A stretch of 64,000 nt of DNA. Origin: Nematostella vectensis. Taxonomy: Eukaryota; Cnidaria; Anthozoa; Actiniaria; Edwardsiidae. A program made the position numbers and the translations under genes. The DNA lies in assembly GCF_932526225.1 (NCBI RefSeq), contig NC_064047.1:13652460-13716459 (forward strand), read 5' to 3'. Positions 1-10,585 of the stretch are shown piece by piece. The first letter of the stretch is position 1. Each line of letters begins with the position of its first letter. The notes beneath the pieces were generated by a model, which saw only the letters and a list, made by a program, of their open reading frames with translations, did not search any database and had not been told where the DNA came from.

Positions 1-708
1 GATGTTGCTTCAAGGTATGTTGGTGCTGAAGCGCTAACGAGTAAAGATTCAAGTGGGCTCTCCAAAGCGTTCGAAAGAATCTATTCAAGGAAACTCAAGT
101 GGCCAAACACGGTGATTGTCGACCCTGGCACGGAATTCATGGGTGATGTTACGAAACTCATGAAAAAGCATAATGTCCGGATTCAACGAAGCGAGGCTAA
201 AAACCATAAAGCTCAATCTGTGGCACAGCGGGCAAACCGAACTTTGTCCGAAAGATTGTATAGTCATCAATATGCGCAAGAGATGTTGTCAGAAAATGGA
301 AGGTCAAGAGAATGGGTGGAGAGGTTGCCAAAAGTTTTGGAAGCAATTAACAGTAAGCCAAGACGGATCAGTGGAAAAGAACCCGATAAAGCTGTGAGGC
401 TCAAAGAAGTCGATGTTAAACCCGCCGAATACAAGCGGTCTGTCGGACTTGACGAGGTGAGACTGCCTCCTGCTGTCAAAGTAAGATATTTGCTCGCCCC
501 AGGAGAAGACGAAGGAGGTGACAACCGTCGTGCGACGGATCCGGTCTGGAGTCTGAATATCTATGATTTATCGCGCAGTGTTGTTTCGGTTGGACAGCCC
601 GTGTTGTACTACCTGTCCGAGGGTGCACCAAGGAGGTCTTTCGTCAGAGAGGGACTTCAGGTCGTTCCCGAAGATACCGAGTTACCCCCTAACTCTGTGT
701 TAGAATGA
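1..708 (+). CDS. Polinton/Maverick retroviral-like integrase, 3' part
   Basis: The frame is open from base 1, so the gene begins before the window; about 235 residues are visible. It would join element ends to target DNA. The sequence reads through an rve-type core: a segment resembling the end of beta-strands 2-3 (ASRYVGAEALTSK), then VDPGTEF with the second catalytic Asp at codon 121-123, then the helix QRANRTLSERLY. In integrases of this family the residue before R-x-N is the catalytic Glu; here it is Gln (CAG, 226-228), 35 codons after the Asp, so the enzyme is probably inactive. The C-terminal ~100 residues contain an SH3/chromo-like stretch (VGQPVLYYL). It converges on the PolB gene, whose 3' end overlaps it by about 50 bases, as expected for a compact Polinton. 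The first catalytic Asp lies outside the window. The family call is secure; the loss of activity is inference. Confidence 0.88.
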   Translation, partial: DVASRYVGAEALTSKDSSGLSKAFERIYSRKLKWPNTVIVDPGTEFMGDVTKLMKKHNVRIQRSEAKNHKAQSVAQRANRTLSERLYSHQYAQEMLSENGRSREWVERLPKVLEAINSKPRRISGKEPDKAVRLKEVDVKPAEYKRSVGLDEVRLPPAVKVRYLLAPGEDEGGDNRRATDPVWSLNIYDLSRSVVSVGQPVLYYLSEGAPRRSFVREGLQVVPEDTELPPNSVLE

Positions 709-3700
709 TGCCCGTGAGCAAAAGTATGTATACCATCCCCGCAAATGATTCGTTTGTCATCCTCACGAGATAGGGCGACCTTGTTAACCGTCTCGGTGTA
801 AACTTCGTGTTTACGGCTTCTAATAACATTCATTTTCCTCATCTGCGGTTGTTCATTGAGTAGGCAATCTTTGTAATCGCTGAAACTGATGCACTTCTTA
901 ACGACTGCTCTCTTCACGCCCTTGCATTTCTTTTCTTCTCTCCCACCATCCACCTCGAACGCATAGAGCTTGGCTCGCAGACCTACAAACTCGGTTATCT
1001 GCTTACCGCCTGCTTCGTCTTTGAACTTACCAATGACTTTCTTGTTCACACCTGTCTCGATACAAGACAGGTGGTCCTTTGGATAGTTGTTCGTGTCAAA
1101 CATAGATTTCACATCAGGGCTGATGTCCCCGTAAAAATCTCTTGTCTCAATCTCATACATCAAACTGTCTGTATCGGTAAATAAGAGCCTCGCCTTCTCA
1201 CCATATTTTTGCTTGATGTAATTGAAATGAAAATCATACATTAGCGTCTTACTTAGATCCAGAATGGACATACCCAAGTAGACAGGTTTATCGAAGACCA
1301 ACTTTGTTTTCTTCATGTGAACAGCAGCTAGACTCTCGCAAAAGATGGTGCGGTGTTGATAGTTTGGCTTTGATATCAACTTGCGAGCTTGAGATTCATT
1401 CGTGACCAGGCGGATGTCCACTCTGTTCCTGATCATGATCATGGTTCATGGTCTTCCCAAAAACGGAGTTGTTCATCAACTTGAAGAAGTCTTTCTCAAA
1501 ATTGTTAGTCGCTCTCACCCTTAGGTCGGTATTTAAGTCGATGTAGGGCTTCAGCCACGCAGACTCTTCGAAGGCGATACCCCTGTGAATTTTGGTAGCC
1601 TTCAGTTCAAGACTTATGTAGAGCCTCAGGGTCTCGTGATGAACCACGTACTTCGTCTTATCGCTGAGGTTTGGGATTAACTTTTCAACCTTATCAACCT
1701 TAACGGACTCTGGGGCCAATGGGTAGTCGTTATGCAAGTCATGTAGATGATGAGGATACTCCAAGTCAACCTCCAGAATGCATGGACGACCCTCCCAACC
1801 CGCTATCTCTCGGTCAGTCATCCATCTGAACCCATGAGTCGGCAGAGGTTTACTCATTGCCCAGCCGTATAAGTTGTTTGCATCAAGATACGTGATGTAC
1901 TTTGTGGGTAGGTCGGGGTCATACCCACTCATGTACGGATTGTTAGCTTCACCATATCTAGTAGACACCATGGAAACACCCCCGCGAACGCCTCTCTCGA
2001 TCATGAGCAGCATGTCACAGTCTGTCAGCAACTCTAGACGCGCCTTGGTGATTTTCAAAGCAGCGTCCCATGCAAGACCGGGTGCTGTGTAATACCAGGC
2101 TGGGTCTAGACCGTAGTTCCCGAGATAAACATTTCTGAAGCTCTCGAAGACGTCGGCCAACAGTAACACATCAGATTCAAGATAGAGATCATGGTAATCC
2201 CTCATGGTCTTCATCTCGAAGGCTTCCCACACCCCCCGGGCGTGTTGATAATCTCCCTCCGATATGTCAGCGTCGTTGAGTCTGGAGTAGAACGCCTCTT
2301 TTGGTGGGAGTTGGGTTGCGTCGAGTTTGTCGATGTCGTCGAACCAGTCGTATGGAAAAACGCCCTTTCTTAACATCATATCCACCCTACCCCCAAAATA
2401 CTTTTTAGCTTCAGCGATGTTCTTATCCGTTGGGGAAAGGCACCTACTTTCAGCTAACAAGCAATTCTTGCATCTATCGCATCTACCAATACCTTTGAAC
2501 TGAACGACCCTCCCATCTTTTATGTACCTCTTCATACAATCTCCGGGCTTACACACCTCACACTTCCCACACTTAGTAAGATCGCCAACTAAACTATCAA
2601 GGCTAGTCGCCATAAATCTAAAGGAGTCGATGAATCTTATGTCCCGTTTCATGTCAACCTGCTTACCCTCTTTGTTCGTAAAACTGTCGACCACAACCTG
2701 TTTTGTAAACGAGATATATTTCTCTTCGTTGTTTGGTATACAGTTTATCCCGCCTTCCGATGTGCCGAGGTTCTTGATAAACAGATGCCTGTCATACCCA
2801 GACAGATTGTGAAAGACGACAGGAAAGAACTTCGGAATCCTAAACTAAAGGTTGCATTCGTTGTGAGCAGCCCCTCTATACCTTCCTGTAAGGTGGCAGT
2901 GATCTAGAACTTTGTCCCCTCCTAACTCACCCTCACAGATGTGGCAGTGAGCGGCGTTGTTATAGGCGATTTCATCCTTCAGAGTCGTCTTAACCCTCTT
3001 AGTGAACTTGAACTTATTGTAAACGTCCTTAATGTCTGACTCTAAACTCCCTACAAACATCTGCGGGATATCTTCGTCGGGGGACTCAGCTGTGTGTCGC
3101 ACAAGCTTGGGTGGAAATATTTGATCGTCAAAGCACTTGATGAGATAGCAGTAACCTGATGGTTTGTGCTTCTGGTATTGCTTAGTAAAGCTTCTCCCCT
3201 CATCTGGGGAACATGTGTCTATGTTCTCTGTGACGCTCTCAAAGTCGGCGTAGACAACGAAGGGGACCCGCATTCCCCTGGTGTGATTCTTAAAGTAAGC
3301 ATGGAGGGGACCCCCATCTTCGTCTACAGGCATCTCAATCTTAACCTCCTCGTTTTCAGCGCAGTACTCGAGATGTTTTTCTAGTGAAGTCTTTGACCAG
3401 AATGAGTTAAGGCATCTATAGCAAAACACGCTTGTGTGTTGGTGATTATTGACCTGAGAGGATAGCAGCCTCGACATATTTTTAATCCAGCAGTAGTGAC
3501 TTGTTTCATCGTTCGATATGAGAAGCAAGTTGATCACATGAGCTTCATGTCTCTTGCTTATTCTAAGAGGGTATACATCACCCTCATACCCGTAGACGTT
3601 AATCGCGTAGGGGTTTTGCTTCTCAAACTTATCAACCTGTCTTAGCGAAACGGGGAACTCTATCCCTGACCAGTTGAACTCCTCAGAGCTCTCTCTCATT

Positions 3701-4635
3701 TGTTTATTTAGTCTTTGGGCATGTCTCTCTCTAGGAAACACGGCTGAGGTCACCGCCCATTTGAAGCACTCGTGATCGCTCTCGTTCTTAACATTGACGA
3801 TCGCCTTTTTAGACGCTAATTTTGACGGCAGTGGAATAAAGGAGCTTCCAGAAAGCGGTTCAAAGGGGTCGATGTTGATATCAAAGTACTCCACTCGATC
3901 AAACTGCCATCCGGAGCCTTGGTTTTGAAACTGCTCAACCGACTCAAGTATACGATTTGTCATCGTATTGAACGAGTCAGAGAAATCTGTTGACTCTGTT
4001 ACCACCTCAACGTTGGAATGGAAGTACCCTGAGTTCTCATCAACCTGGCCGGTGGTCAGGTTTTCTTTTACGAATTTACAAGTAAAGATAAACTTGACTT
4101 TGATAGGCTTCTTTTGCCGATTGATCAGATCTAGAACCTTTGGTTTGACACCAGTGACGAACGCCTTGGGGTCATACCCTTCCTGCCCGTCTACCCTATG
4201 CGTCTTGAGATACCCCTTCAACGCTGTTTGTCTCTCTTTAGGTGCGAACCGCTCAACCCTCTTGAATATGCGGTCCACTTTATCTCTTAGACTGTTCACC
4301 CGCTCATCCACAGTCTTTCTCACAGACCCAGGGACATAAGATAACACCCAATCTGCGAACTTGCTTAACTCTTTCTTCACCGACGCGGCTGCATTCCCAG
4401 CGAGATGTTTGAGCGACGGAACCCCCTTGTCCCGAGGGGGGTGGGAAGGCCTGAGGATGGGGACATCAATCTCAGGTACCGGCTCATCGAGGATACTCGA
4501 TGGCGCGTCAGGGACCACACCACGCGGCGCACCACCCAACGCTTCGACGAGTTCCGCCCTACGCAATCCGTAGTAGCCTTCGATCCCTCGCTCTTTGGCG
4601 AGGGCTCTCAACTCCCTCACGGTACTCGTGCTCAT
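657..4635 (-). pseudogene. Polinton protein-primed DNA polymerase B, disrupted
   Basis: This is a family B polymerase of the protein-primed type that replicates Polintons. Reading from 4635 downward: a SAP/Rho_N-like N-terminal helix pair (residues ~4-32), a long linker, a C2H2-like finger (CYRC...H...C, ~residues 400-420), the exonuclease motif YADFES (~3240), an HNH/endonuclease-VII-like Cys-His cluster (CHIC...DHCH...N, ~2850-2950), polymerase motif A (YLDANNLYG, ~1880), motif B (KLMNNSVFGKT, ~1460) and motif C (FTDTDS, ~1165). Two lesions break it: an in-frame TAG at 2845-2847, and a frameshift near 1425-1445 where ATGATC is tandemly repeated. The three open segments are 4635-2848, 2844-about 1430 and about 1442-657. 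The frame also runs past the usual family end (HTxAHGH) into the convergent integrase. All catalytic motifs survive, so decay looks recent. ATG at 4635 is chosen because the SAP-like domain starts there and a similar start occurs in the neighbouring ORF. Confidence 0.93.
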
Positions 4636-4690
4636 CTACACTATGTTATCCTTGTCTTTAAACCACCCCAATTTTTCAGACGCGGGCGGA
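4460..4690 (-). repeat. leader/N-terminal segment shared with 5065-5283
   Basis: The first ~57 codons of the polymerase gene and about 45 bases 5' of its ATG are recognisably the same sequence as the start and upstream region of the next ORF (5065-5283). Both have a CTCATCTACA.. block (plus strand) directly before the ATG and then a TVREL...RxxELVEvLxGAPR stretch. The shared non-coding part suggests duplication of a promoter-plus-leader module or conservation of a common element promoter. Confidence 0.7.
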
Positions 4691-4772
4691 AGCCAGTTAA
4701 CATAGCGAGTGTGGTCGCTAAGACGTTCTTAGGGGGGAGCGGTGGGACTAAAGGTTAACCGTAAAACCAAGG

Positions 4773-5234
4773 TTAGGTCACGGTCAGGGTCAAGTCTAGG
4801 GTCAAGTCAAGGACAAGGTTAAGACGATGGTCGAGAGGATAAATCTCCGACCCGTGACAATCCCTGCAACGCGACCTACGACGGCTGTGAGGGCAAATCT
4901 CCGACCCGTGACAATCCCTGCAACGCGACCTACGACGGTCGTGAGGGCAAATTTGTGACCCGTGGCAATCTCTACACCGTGACTTCTGCCTACCGTGAGG
5001 ACAAATCACTCTACGGCAACCCCTACAATAACACCCCACCCTACCATGCGGGCACCCCCTAGGACCAATCCCAGGCGTTGGACCACCAGGAACACCTGAT
5101 GGTACGTCGGGGCCCACACTACGCGGCGCACCGCTCAACACTTCAACGAGCTCGGACTCACGCAATTCGCAGCAGCATCCGATCCCTCGCCCCCCGGTGA
5201 GGGCTACCAACTCTCTCACGGTACCCATGCTCAT
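4773..5234 (-). CDS. SAP/Rho_N-like leader fused to CPH..C..C repeats
   Basis: A 153-residue ORF lies upstream of, and on the same strand as, the Polinton polymerase. Residues ~5-40 repeat the polymerase's own SAP/Rho_N-like N-terminus (TVREL...SELVEVLSGAPR). Residues ~58-135 carry a tandem 18-residue unit of the form ICPHxRxxSRCRDCHGS: four copies keep C-P-H-x6-C-x2-C, and a fifth has lost its cysteines (YPLDHR). In DNA the unit is 54 bp. Each unit offers three Cys and one His or more, so a zinc-binding, nucleic-acid-contacting role is plausible but inferred. I recognise the general style of CxH...CxxC repeats from large-virus and protist proteins but cannot name a family. The C-terminus runs into low-complexity DLTLDLTLTVT. 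It may be a genuine accessory Polinton gene or a decaying paralogue of the polymerase start. Confidence 0.6.
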   Translation of the reverse strand: MSMGTVRELVALTGGRGIGCCCELRESELVEVLSGAPRSVGPDVPSGVPGGPTPGIGPRGCPHGRVGCYCRGCRRVICPHGRQKSRCRDCHGSQICPHDRRRSRCRDCHGSEICPHSRRRSRCRDCHGSEIYPLDHRLNLVLDLTLDLTLTVT

Positions 5235-5269
5235 CTACATTACGTCATCCATGTCTTTAAGCCACCCAA

Positions 5270-5450
5270 TTTTCAAGGTCAAGGTCAACTGGTCCAGAAC
5301 CGGTCCCCAAGGTCAAGGTCAACTGTGCCAAAGGTCAAGGTCAAAGGTCAACTGGTCCAAGGTCAAGTCCATCTGGTCCAAGGTCAAAGGTCAAGGTCAA
5401 CTGGGCCAAGGTCAAGGTCAAGGTAAAAGGTCAAATGGTTCAGAATCGGC
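5270..5450 (+). repeat. degenerate tandem TCAAGGTCAA tract
   Basis: Short repeats of the form AAGGTCAAGGTCAACTGG run through this stretch, and a weaker version occurs at 4765-4825. No gene is visible. It separates the Polinton part from the duplicated block. The units contain the AAGGTCA hexamer core, but the simplest reading is a simple-sequence expansion. Confidence 0.7.
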
Positions 5451-5596
5451 AAATTACACCTACTCCAGTCGGGTCGAGGTTGTGTCTTCCCCCCCAAATA
5501 ATATCCACATGTTTTTGTATCGCCCCTCCCCCTCCCCCCGATAACAGTCACAGTCTGTGACAGCTCTGATATGTCTGGATTGAAGATATGGGATAC
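5451..5596. other. junction between Polinton remnant and duplicon copy A
   Basis: Nothing coding is evident. Homology with copy B begins at 5599, so the rearrangement breakpoint lies just to its left. I could not identify a Polinton terminal inverted repeat here. Confidence 0.6.
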
Positions 5597-5644
5597 CTGT
5601 GCAATTTGGTCCACTGAAGCTTTCGTCGCAGGGTATTCCATCGC
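5597..5644 (-). pseudogene. short EGF-like exon after the D8C exon, copy A
   Basis: On the minus strand an acceptor (TTTTTTCAAG) precedes 48 bases reading GIPCDESFSGPNC, followed by a plausible donor (CACAG|GTATCC). The phase fits the D8C exon donor at 6423, giving a C-x2-x-F-S-G-x2-C EGF-like ending. Copy B reads CDEGFSGPNC, closer to the EGF consensus. In copy A everything further downstream is Polinton DNA, so the exon is orphaned. The exon call rests on splice signals and phase only. Confidence 0.45.
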
Positions 5645-5789
5645 CTTGAAAAAAGGATACAGTTTAAAAACCAAAAATTCCTACCAAACATTTCTCAAAC
5701 GTTTGCTTTTCTACTACTTTGTAGAGCTGTGTACAGTGTTGCATAATACACCACTGGTATTCACAGACAGAATCACGCAAGCAGCACAG

Positions 5790-6375
5790 CCATTCATGGT
5801 CACGCACTAAGCAAAGCCATAAATGGTCACGCAACGAGCACAGCCATTTATGGTCACGCACAAGCACAGCCATTCATAGTCACGCAACGAGCACAGACAT
5901 TCATGGTCACTCAGCCAGCTTAGCCATTTATCATTACGGAAGGAGCACAGCCGTTCAAGGTCACAGAACAGGCACATCCATTCATGGTCACGCAACGAGC
6001 ACAGCCATTCATAGTCACGCAACGAGGACAGCCATTCACGGTCACACAACGAGCACAGCCATTCATGGTCACGCAACGAGCTTAGCCATTTATCATTACG
6101 CAAGGAGCACAGACATTTATGGTCACGCAACAAGTACAGCCATTCATAGTCACGCAACGAGGACAGCCATTCATGGTCACACAACGAGCACAGCCATTCA
6201 CGGTCACACAACGAGCTCAGCCATTCATGGTCACGCAGCGAGCACAGCCATAAATGGTCACGCAACGAGCACAGCCATTTATAGTCACGCAACGAGCGCA
6301 GCCATTCATGGTCACGCAACGAGAACAGCCATTCATGGTCACGCAACAAGCACAGCCATTCATGGTCACGCAACG
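5790..6375 (-). repeat. 27-bp minisatellite, about 21 units (copy A)
   Basis: The unit is 27 bp long and contains CAGCCATTCATGGTCACGCA. As the period is nine codons, several frames stay open (minus-strand RDHEWLCSL repeats), but variants and position inside an inferred intron argue against a protein. The homologous array in copy B (39538-40690) is about twice as long. Confidence 0.95.
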
Positions 6376-6422
6376 CTTTCCTCGCGTGACCAGCTCCAAT
6401 AACTGGTGTCCCTAAAACCTAC

Positions 6423-6897
6423 CTGCGCAGTACGCCATTGAGCACCCATAAGAAGGTCGAAGATAGTAGACATAGTACCCTCCGCTGCACATCTCCACGC
6501 ACATGTCAATAGAACGGAAGCAGCCGTTGTTCCTGTTATTGACGTTAACGCACGCGGTAGTTTCCTTGGTTACCCCAATCGTGTCTGGGTGGGTCCCCCT
6601 CATCCATATCGGCGCGAAGGTTCCACACATGTTCGGCTCGGGTTTAGTGGTCGGGATCTCGCCGCCGACACTGCTAGTGAACCGATACCATCCGGGCTGA
6701 AGGAGGTAGTCGCACAAGGCGGGCTGCGGTCTTTTGTATCTGTATTTTGTGCTTCTATGCGGGTCTTTAATCGGGATGTAGTTCGCTGCTGAGCAGGGGT
6801 CGGCGGGCCTCGGGCAGCTTCTCCCGTCGGACGTTCCCGTGAAGCCAGTAAAGGCGTAAAGAACAAGAATACAAGCTGCAAATCTTCCCATTGTCAA
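6423..6897 (-). pseudogene. D8C-domain exon with signal peptide, copy A
   Basis: The exon starts at ATG 6897 with a hydrophobic signal peptide (RFAACILVLYAFTGF). It continues as a complete D8C domain of the uromodulin/GP2/OIT3 type: DPCSAANYIPI, STKY, WYRF, the CGTFAPIWM..GTHP core, GGYYVYYL and the closing MAYC. The exon ends at a strong donor (GCAG|GTAGGT); without splicing, a TAG follows at once. The matching exon in copy B belongs to a gene continuing into VWD exons. Here the downstream sequence is a minisatellite, one EGF-like exon and then Polinton DNA, so the gene lacks its 3' half. The exon itself is undamaged and keeps the last D8C cysteine that copy B has lost. Confidence 0.85.
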
Positions 6898-6995
6898 TTA
6901 GCTTTAGCGCAGAGGGAAAGAAAGAAAAGTAAAGTTGAGGGTGGCGATTTCAAAATCACTTGGGCGCATGCTCAAAATCCGGGCCACTGTGGAAG

Positions 6996-7213
6996 CGCAA
7001 AGCAAGACCGCACAGGCCGCGGGCGTGTCCTTTAAACCAAGACCGCACAGGCCGCGGGCATGTCCCCTAAACCAAGACCGCATCGGCCGCGGGCATGTCC
7101 CTTAAACCAAGACCGCACAGGCCGCGGGCATGTATCTTAAACCTAGACCGCACAGGCCGCGGGCATGTATCTTAAACCAAGACCGCACAGGCCGCGGGCA
7201 TGTCCCTTAAACC
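6996..7213 (+). repeat. 35-bp GC-rich minisatellite, about 6 units (copy A)
   Basis: Units of 35 bp contain ACCGCACAGGCCGCGGGCAT and are much richer in GC than the surroundings. The same array occurs at 41305-41595 (copy B) and, inverted, at 34230-34510 outside the duplication, always next to the same AT-rich arm. Confidence 0.95.
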
Positions 7214-7415
7214 TTGATTTACCAGTTTCTGCTAAAAAACAATATGTGGGAAAATATTTCCAAACTATTAACGAATAAAAACTTTGCTATATGGCGTGAA
7301 GCACACATATAAATAGATGAATCCGCCTTCACAGCAATCACAATAAAGATACTTCTAGAGATAGAAATATACTCTTTGTGTTTTTGTACCATCCCGAATG
7401 GATAGAGTGATTAGG
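7214..7415 (+). repeat. AT-rich arm flanking the 35-bp array
   Basis: About 190 bases, from ATTTACCAGTTTCTGC to the GTGTTTTTGTAC boundary, recur at 41596-41770 and inverted at 34054-34240. Together with the 35-bp array they form one dispersed repeat of 0.4-0.5 kb. There is no coding content. Confidence 0.8.
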
Positions 7416-8291
7416 AACCAGGGTCTGGATGTCGGTAGCCAGTTAAATCTTTTATAATTTGTCGGTAGTCAGGAAGAATTATCGGTCTTTGTCGGTAGTC
7501 GGTAAATCTAAATTAGTATTCGCTTTTGTACCAGATTTTATGTATAAACTAGATTAAACATTATTTAGGATTGAGTAGTAATTGATAACTTATTGATAAT
7601 AAATTAATTATGGATTAATAATTGACAGAAAAGTTGATGCAACAGGAAAAACAGTGCATATTCTGAAATGACGTATTTTGTAGATTGACGATGGAAGTAA
7701 AGAGTAAAAAGACGGGAAATAATGACTTTAGTCGGCAAATATTTTTTGTCGCTAGTAACTAGTTTTCATGTTTTGTCGGTAGTCGGTTAATCTTTAGGCC
7801 GTTTGTCGCCAGTCGGTTAACCCCATCCAGACCCTCATGTTATGCAGAGTTATGCACTGCCTTGCATATTCCTATTATTGCGATATTGTCGTGATACTGT
7901 CGACAGTATTATTGTTTCTTTTTTTCTACAAAAAAAGCATTTTGCTAGTATAGGGTAAAGCCAGTAAGCACTCCATAATGTTTTATTCCGTGGATTATTA
8001 CGGGAACATTTGTGGGCATATTATGTTTTGGGGATCATTCGCGCGCCGGGGATCATTTGCGGTCCTGTACAGACCTGAGTTTGAGATGTGCTCGCTAAAA
8101 AACAGCTTCTGTGAGCGGCTGAGAGAGATTAGAGGGGATCAAAGTGGTTTCTAAAGACCACATTCTTATCACATCATCTTTAAGTTATGAATAGTAAGAG
8201 AAGATTTGAGAAATTTGCGCCTTTTTGGGTTTGTACTTATACTGTACATCTGCTTCAAAACACTCTTTTATGATGCTGAATGGATCATAAA
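7416..8291. other. non-coding, with scattered GTCGGTAGTCGGT repeats
   Basis: There is no credible ORF. Short copies of GTCGGTAGTCGGT are scattered over 7430-7820. The stretch is shared with copy B (41771-42660) with few changes. Confidence 0.6.
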
Positions 8292-8463
8292 GATCTTTTA
8301 GATACGAGCTAAGACATAACACGAATAGCATAGCGACTTTTAGATATGAGCTAAGACATAACACGAATAGCAGAGGGACTTTTAGATACGAGCTAAGACA
8401 TAACACGAATAGCATAGGGATTTTTAGATACGAGCTAAGACATAACACGAATAGCATAGGGAC
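8292..8463 (-). repeat. 42-bp minisatellite, 4 units (copy A)
   Basis: Four 42-bp units contain GAGCTAAGACATAACACGAA. The minus frame reads a 14-residue unit with MLFVLCLSSYLK, and the plus frame is also open. The copy B array has about 80 units, so copy A probably shows the smaller, older state. Confidence 0.97.
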
Positions 8464-10585
8464 TTGGAAGGGCTAATTGTATTATTGAAGCTAAGAGTGT
8501 CAATTTTGAGCGATTTTTTAGGAAACAAAGCTCCATAAAAAAAAATGGATTGACTCCGAGTAAGATAACGCCTGGACGCGGAAGTTAAAACACAAAGGTA
8601 ACAGAGGTTTTCGCGTTCTCAGGTTCTCTAAGCGGCCAGCTATAGAAACATAAGGCACGTTTATAAGCTAAATGAAAATATACTTAAATATCTCTAGATG
8701 GACGTTATTTCTTTTTTTGGTTGTAAAAGAATTACACACCAAACAACGCAAACATTCCTTACCATAATATGTTATAGATTCTAGACAGGCGCAAGTCACA
8801 AATAACACATTTTACTTACTCTTATTCGTCTAAGGAATGGCACGAGTGTTCCTGAACGTTGCAGCACCAAAAAAAATTCTTTTAAGATATCAAAATATCT
8901 TATCTGCAAACAAACCCGACCAACTATAGCTATGATAGTTTGCGAGTTTGGGTTTTGGAAAACAAGTTATCTGATACAGCCGCAACCAGTCGATTCTGGA
9001 CCTATGACCTCAGAAAACTAACCTTACGTCTACATTGAACGCCAGTCACAAATCATTACGTTTAATTGATTATTCTTCACGTCTAGCGGCGTTTCCATAT
9101 AAGTCGTTATTTAGCCTCATATGTAAAATGCAAAAATACCGTTAAAATGGCGAATAGTGACCGTGGTGTGAATTAACTAACGTTTGAGGCCCTCCCCCAA
9201 ATCGCAGCTCAAAATACGTAACCCTCCCCCCCAAACATACCAGCACTCCCCCCACCCCCCGTTAAATAATTACTCTTCCCTACAAATAAAAACTGTATGG
9301 GACAAGTTAAGGTGTGTCTTGGGCATGTTTTCGATAAAAAGTGGTTTGATTTTGGGATACCTTGATATACTAAAAAAAGTAACAACTTTATTCACTGACA
9401 AAAGTGTCAATCTCCTAGCACGGCACACGTCTCGATAATAGGGACTCTCTTAAACGGGGTCAACAATTCACCGGAAGAAACTTTCACTCAGACCAACCAT
9501 CACTATTATTCTCCCAATGACGAAGGCAGGGCCCCCTGAATGGTCGATGTCCGATATTCGTATATTCTCTCATAATAATGGCAACGTTTGTATGCTCGCG
9601 CATATTCTTATTTGAATAAGACGTAGTGCTTCGGTTGGAATGTATGTTCATCAGAACATATGAAACGGATTAACCACTATAAATACCACAGAGAAGACAG
9701 AACTCCAGGAAATTTCACTACACAAAAATGCGATACCCGAATTCTATACCCCAAAATACGTGACTTATTACCCCCCTCACAAGTGTTATAATGCCATAAC
9801 GAGGAGACTGTGCATCCAAGAATAGGAGGCTACATACATGCAACTTTATTTGTCCACAAATTTCTATACATTTCAATAGGTATATTACATTATACATGAA
9901 TATGATGTAATAAAAAATAATATAAAAGGTGACGAGTGCCCATGGTTAAAATGCTTAACCAGAGTCACCATTCAGGCCCTAAGGGAGTGTGTCATCCCTC
10001 AAGACTCAGGATACCTTAATTTAAGGTCCCCAATTGATTGTCATATAATCCCCCCTTACCCTCAGCTTAATTATTGAACAGACTTCTCCCCTAAACTATT
10101 TCACAATCTTGTATATCTAAAAGCCTCGCTTTAAATGGCTTATTACAGCAGTAATCCGTCACAGATTTTGAACATCAAAAATGCATTGTTTTTGAAAGCC
10201 AGTTAAAATAATCAAAACTTGTAAGCTGCACTGGTGTTATAGAATCCTGAACTAAGCTCGAGATGTACACACACACTTCAAAAAAGGCTGAACTAAAGAA
10301 TCCTTGTGCCCGCGTTGGCTCATGGGTATAAAAAAATGAGCAAATTCAAATTTAAAACTGATTTTTTTTCATCTGTTTTTGTGCTTTTTACCACTTGCAC
10401 TGGGGTTTTCATAACATGTAGTTTTGTGATTTACATGCTACCCATGATGCATTCGCGGGTCACAACACATGTATTTCCACGATACATCCTAATTTAAAAT
10501 CAGTAATTTCATGACACAGATTCAACTAACAAATATTTATACATCTTTATGTCTATTGTCACTTTACAGGCGTTCAAAGCTGTAT
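8464..10585. other. intergenic, no gene seen
   Basis: AT-rich sequence shared with copy B (46026-47672 and 55103-55298). The segment 8683-8967 is absent from B. The five-T site at 10385-10389 corresponds to the Helitron insertion point in copy B. The last ~200 bases before 10586 lie 3' of the RING-TLDc stop codon and may be its 3' UTR. Confidence 0.6.

Noticed and set aside
5571-5810. Plus-strand ORF with WSTEAFVAGYSIALKKGYS, also in copy B
   Set aside because: The conserved signal is better explained by an EGF-like exon on the minus strand; the plus ORF has no domain and ends in the minisatellite.
5790-6375. CRISPR-like array
   Set aside because: Units abut directly with no unique spacers, and the surroundings are animal nuclear DNA.
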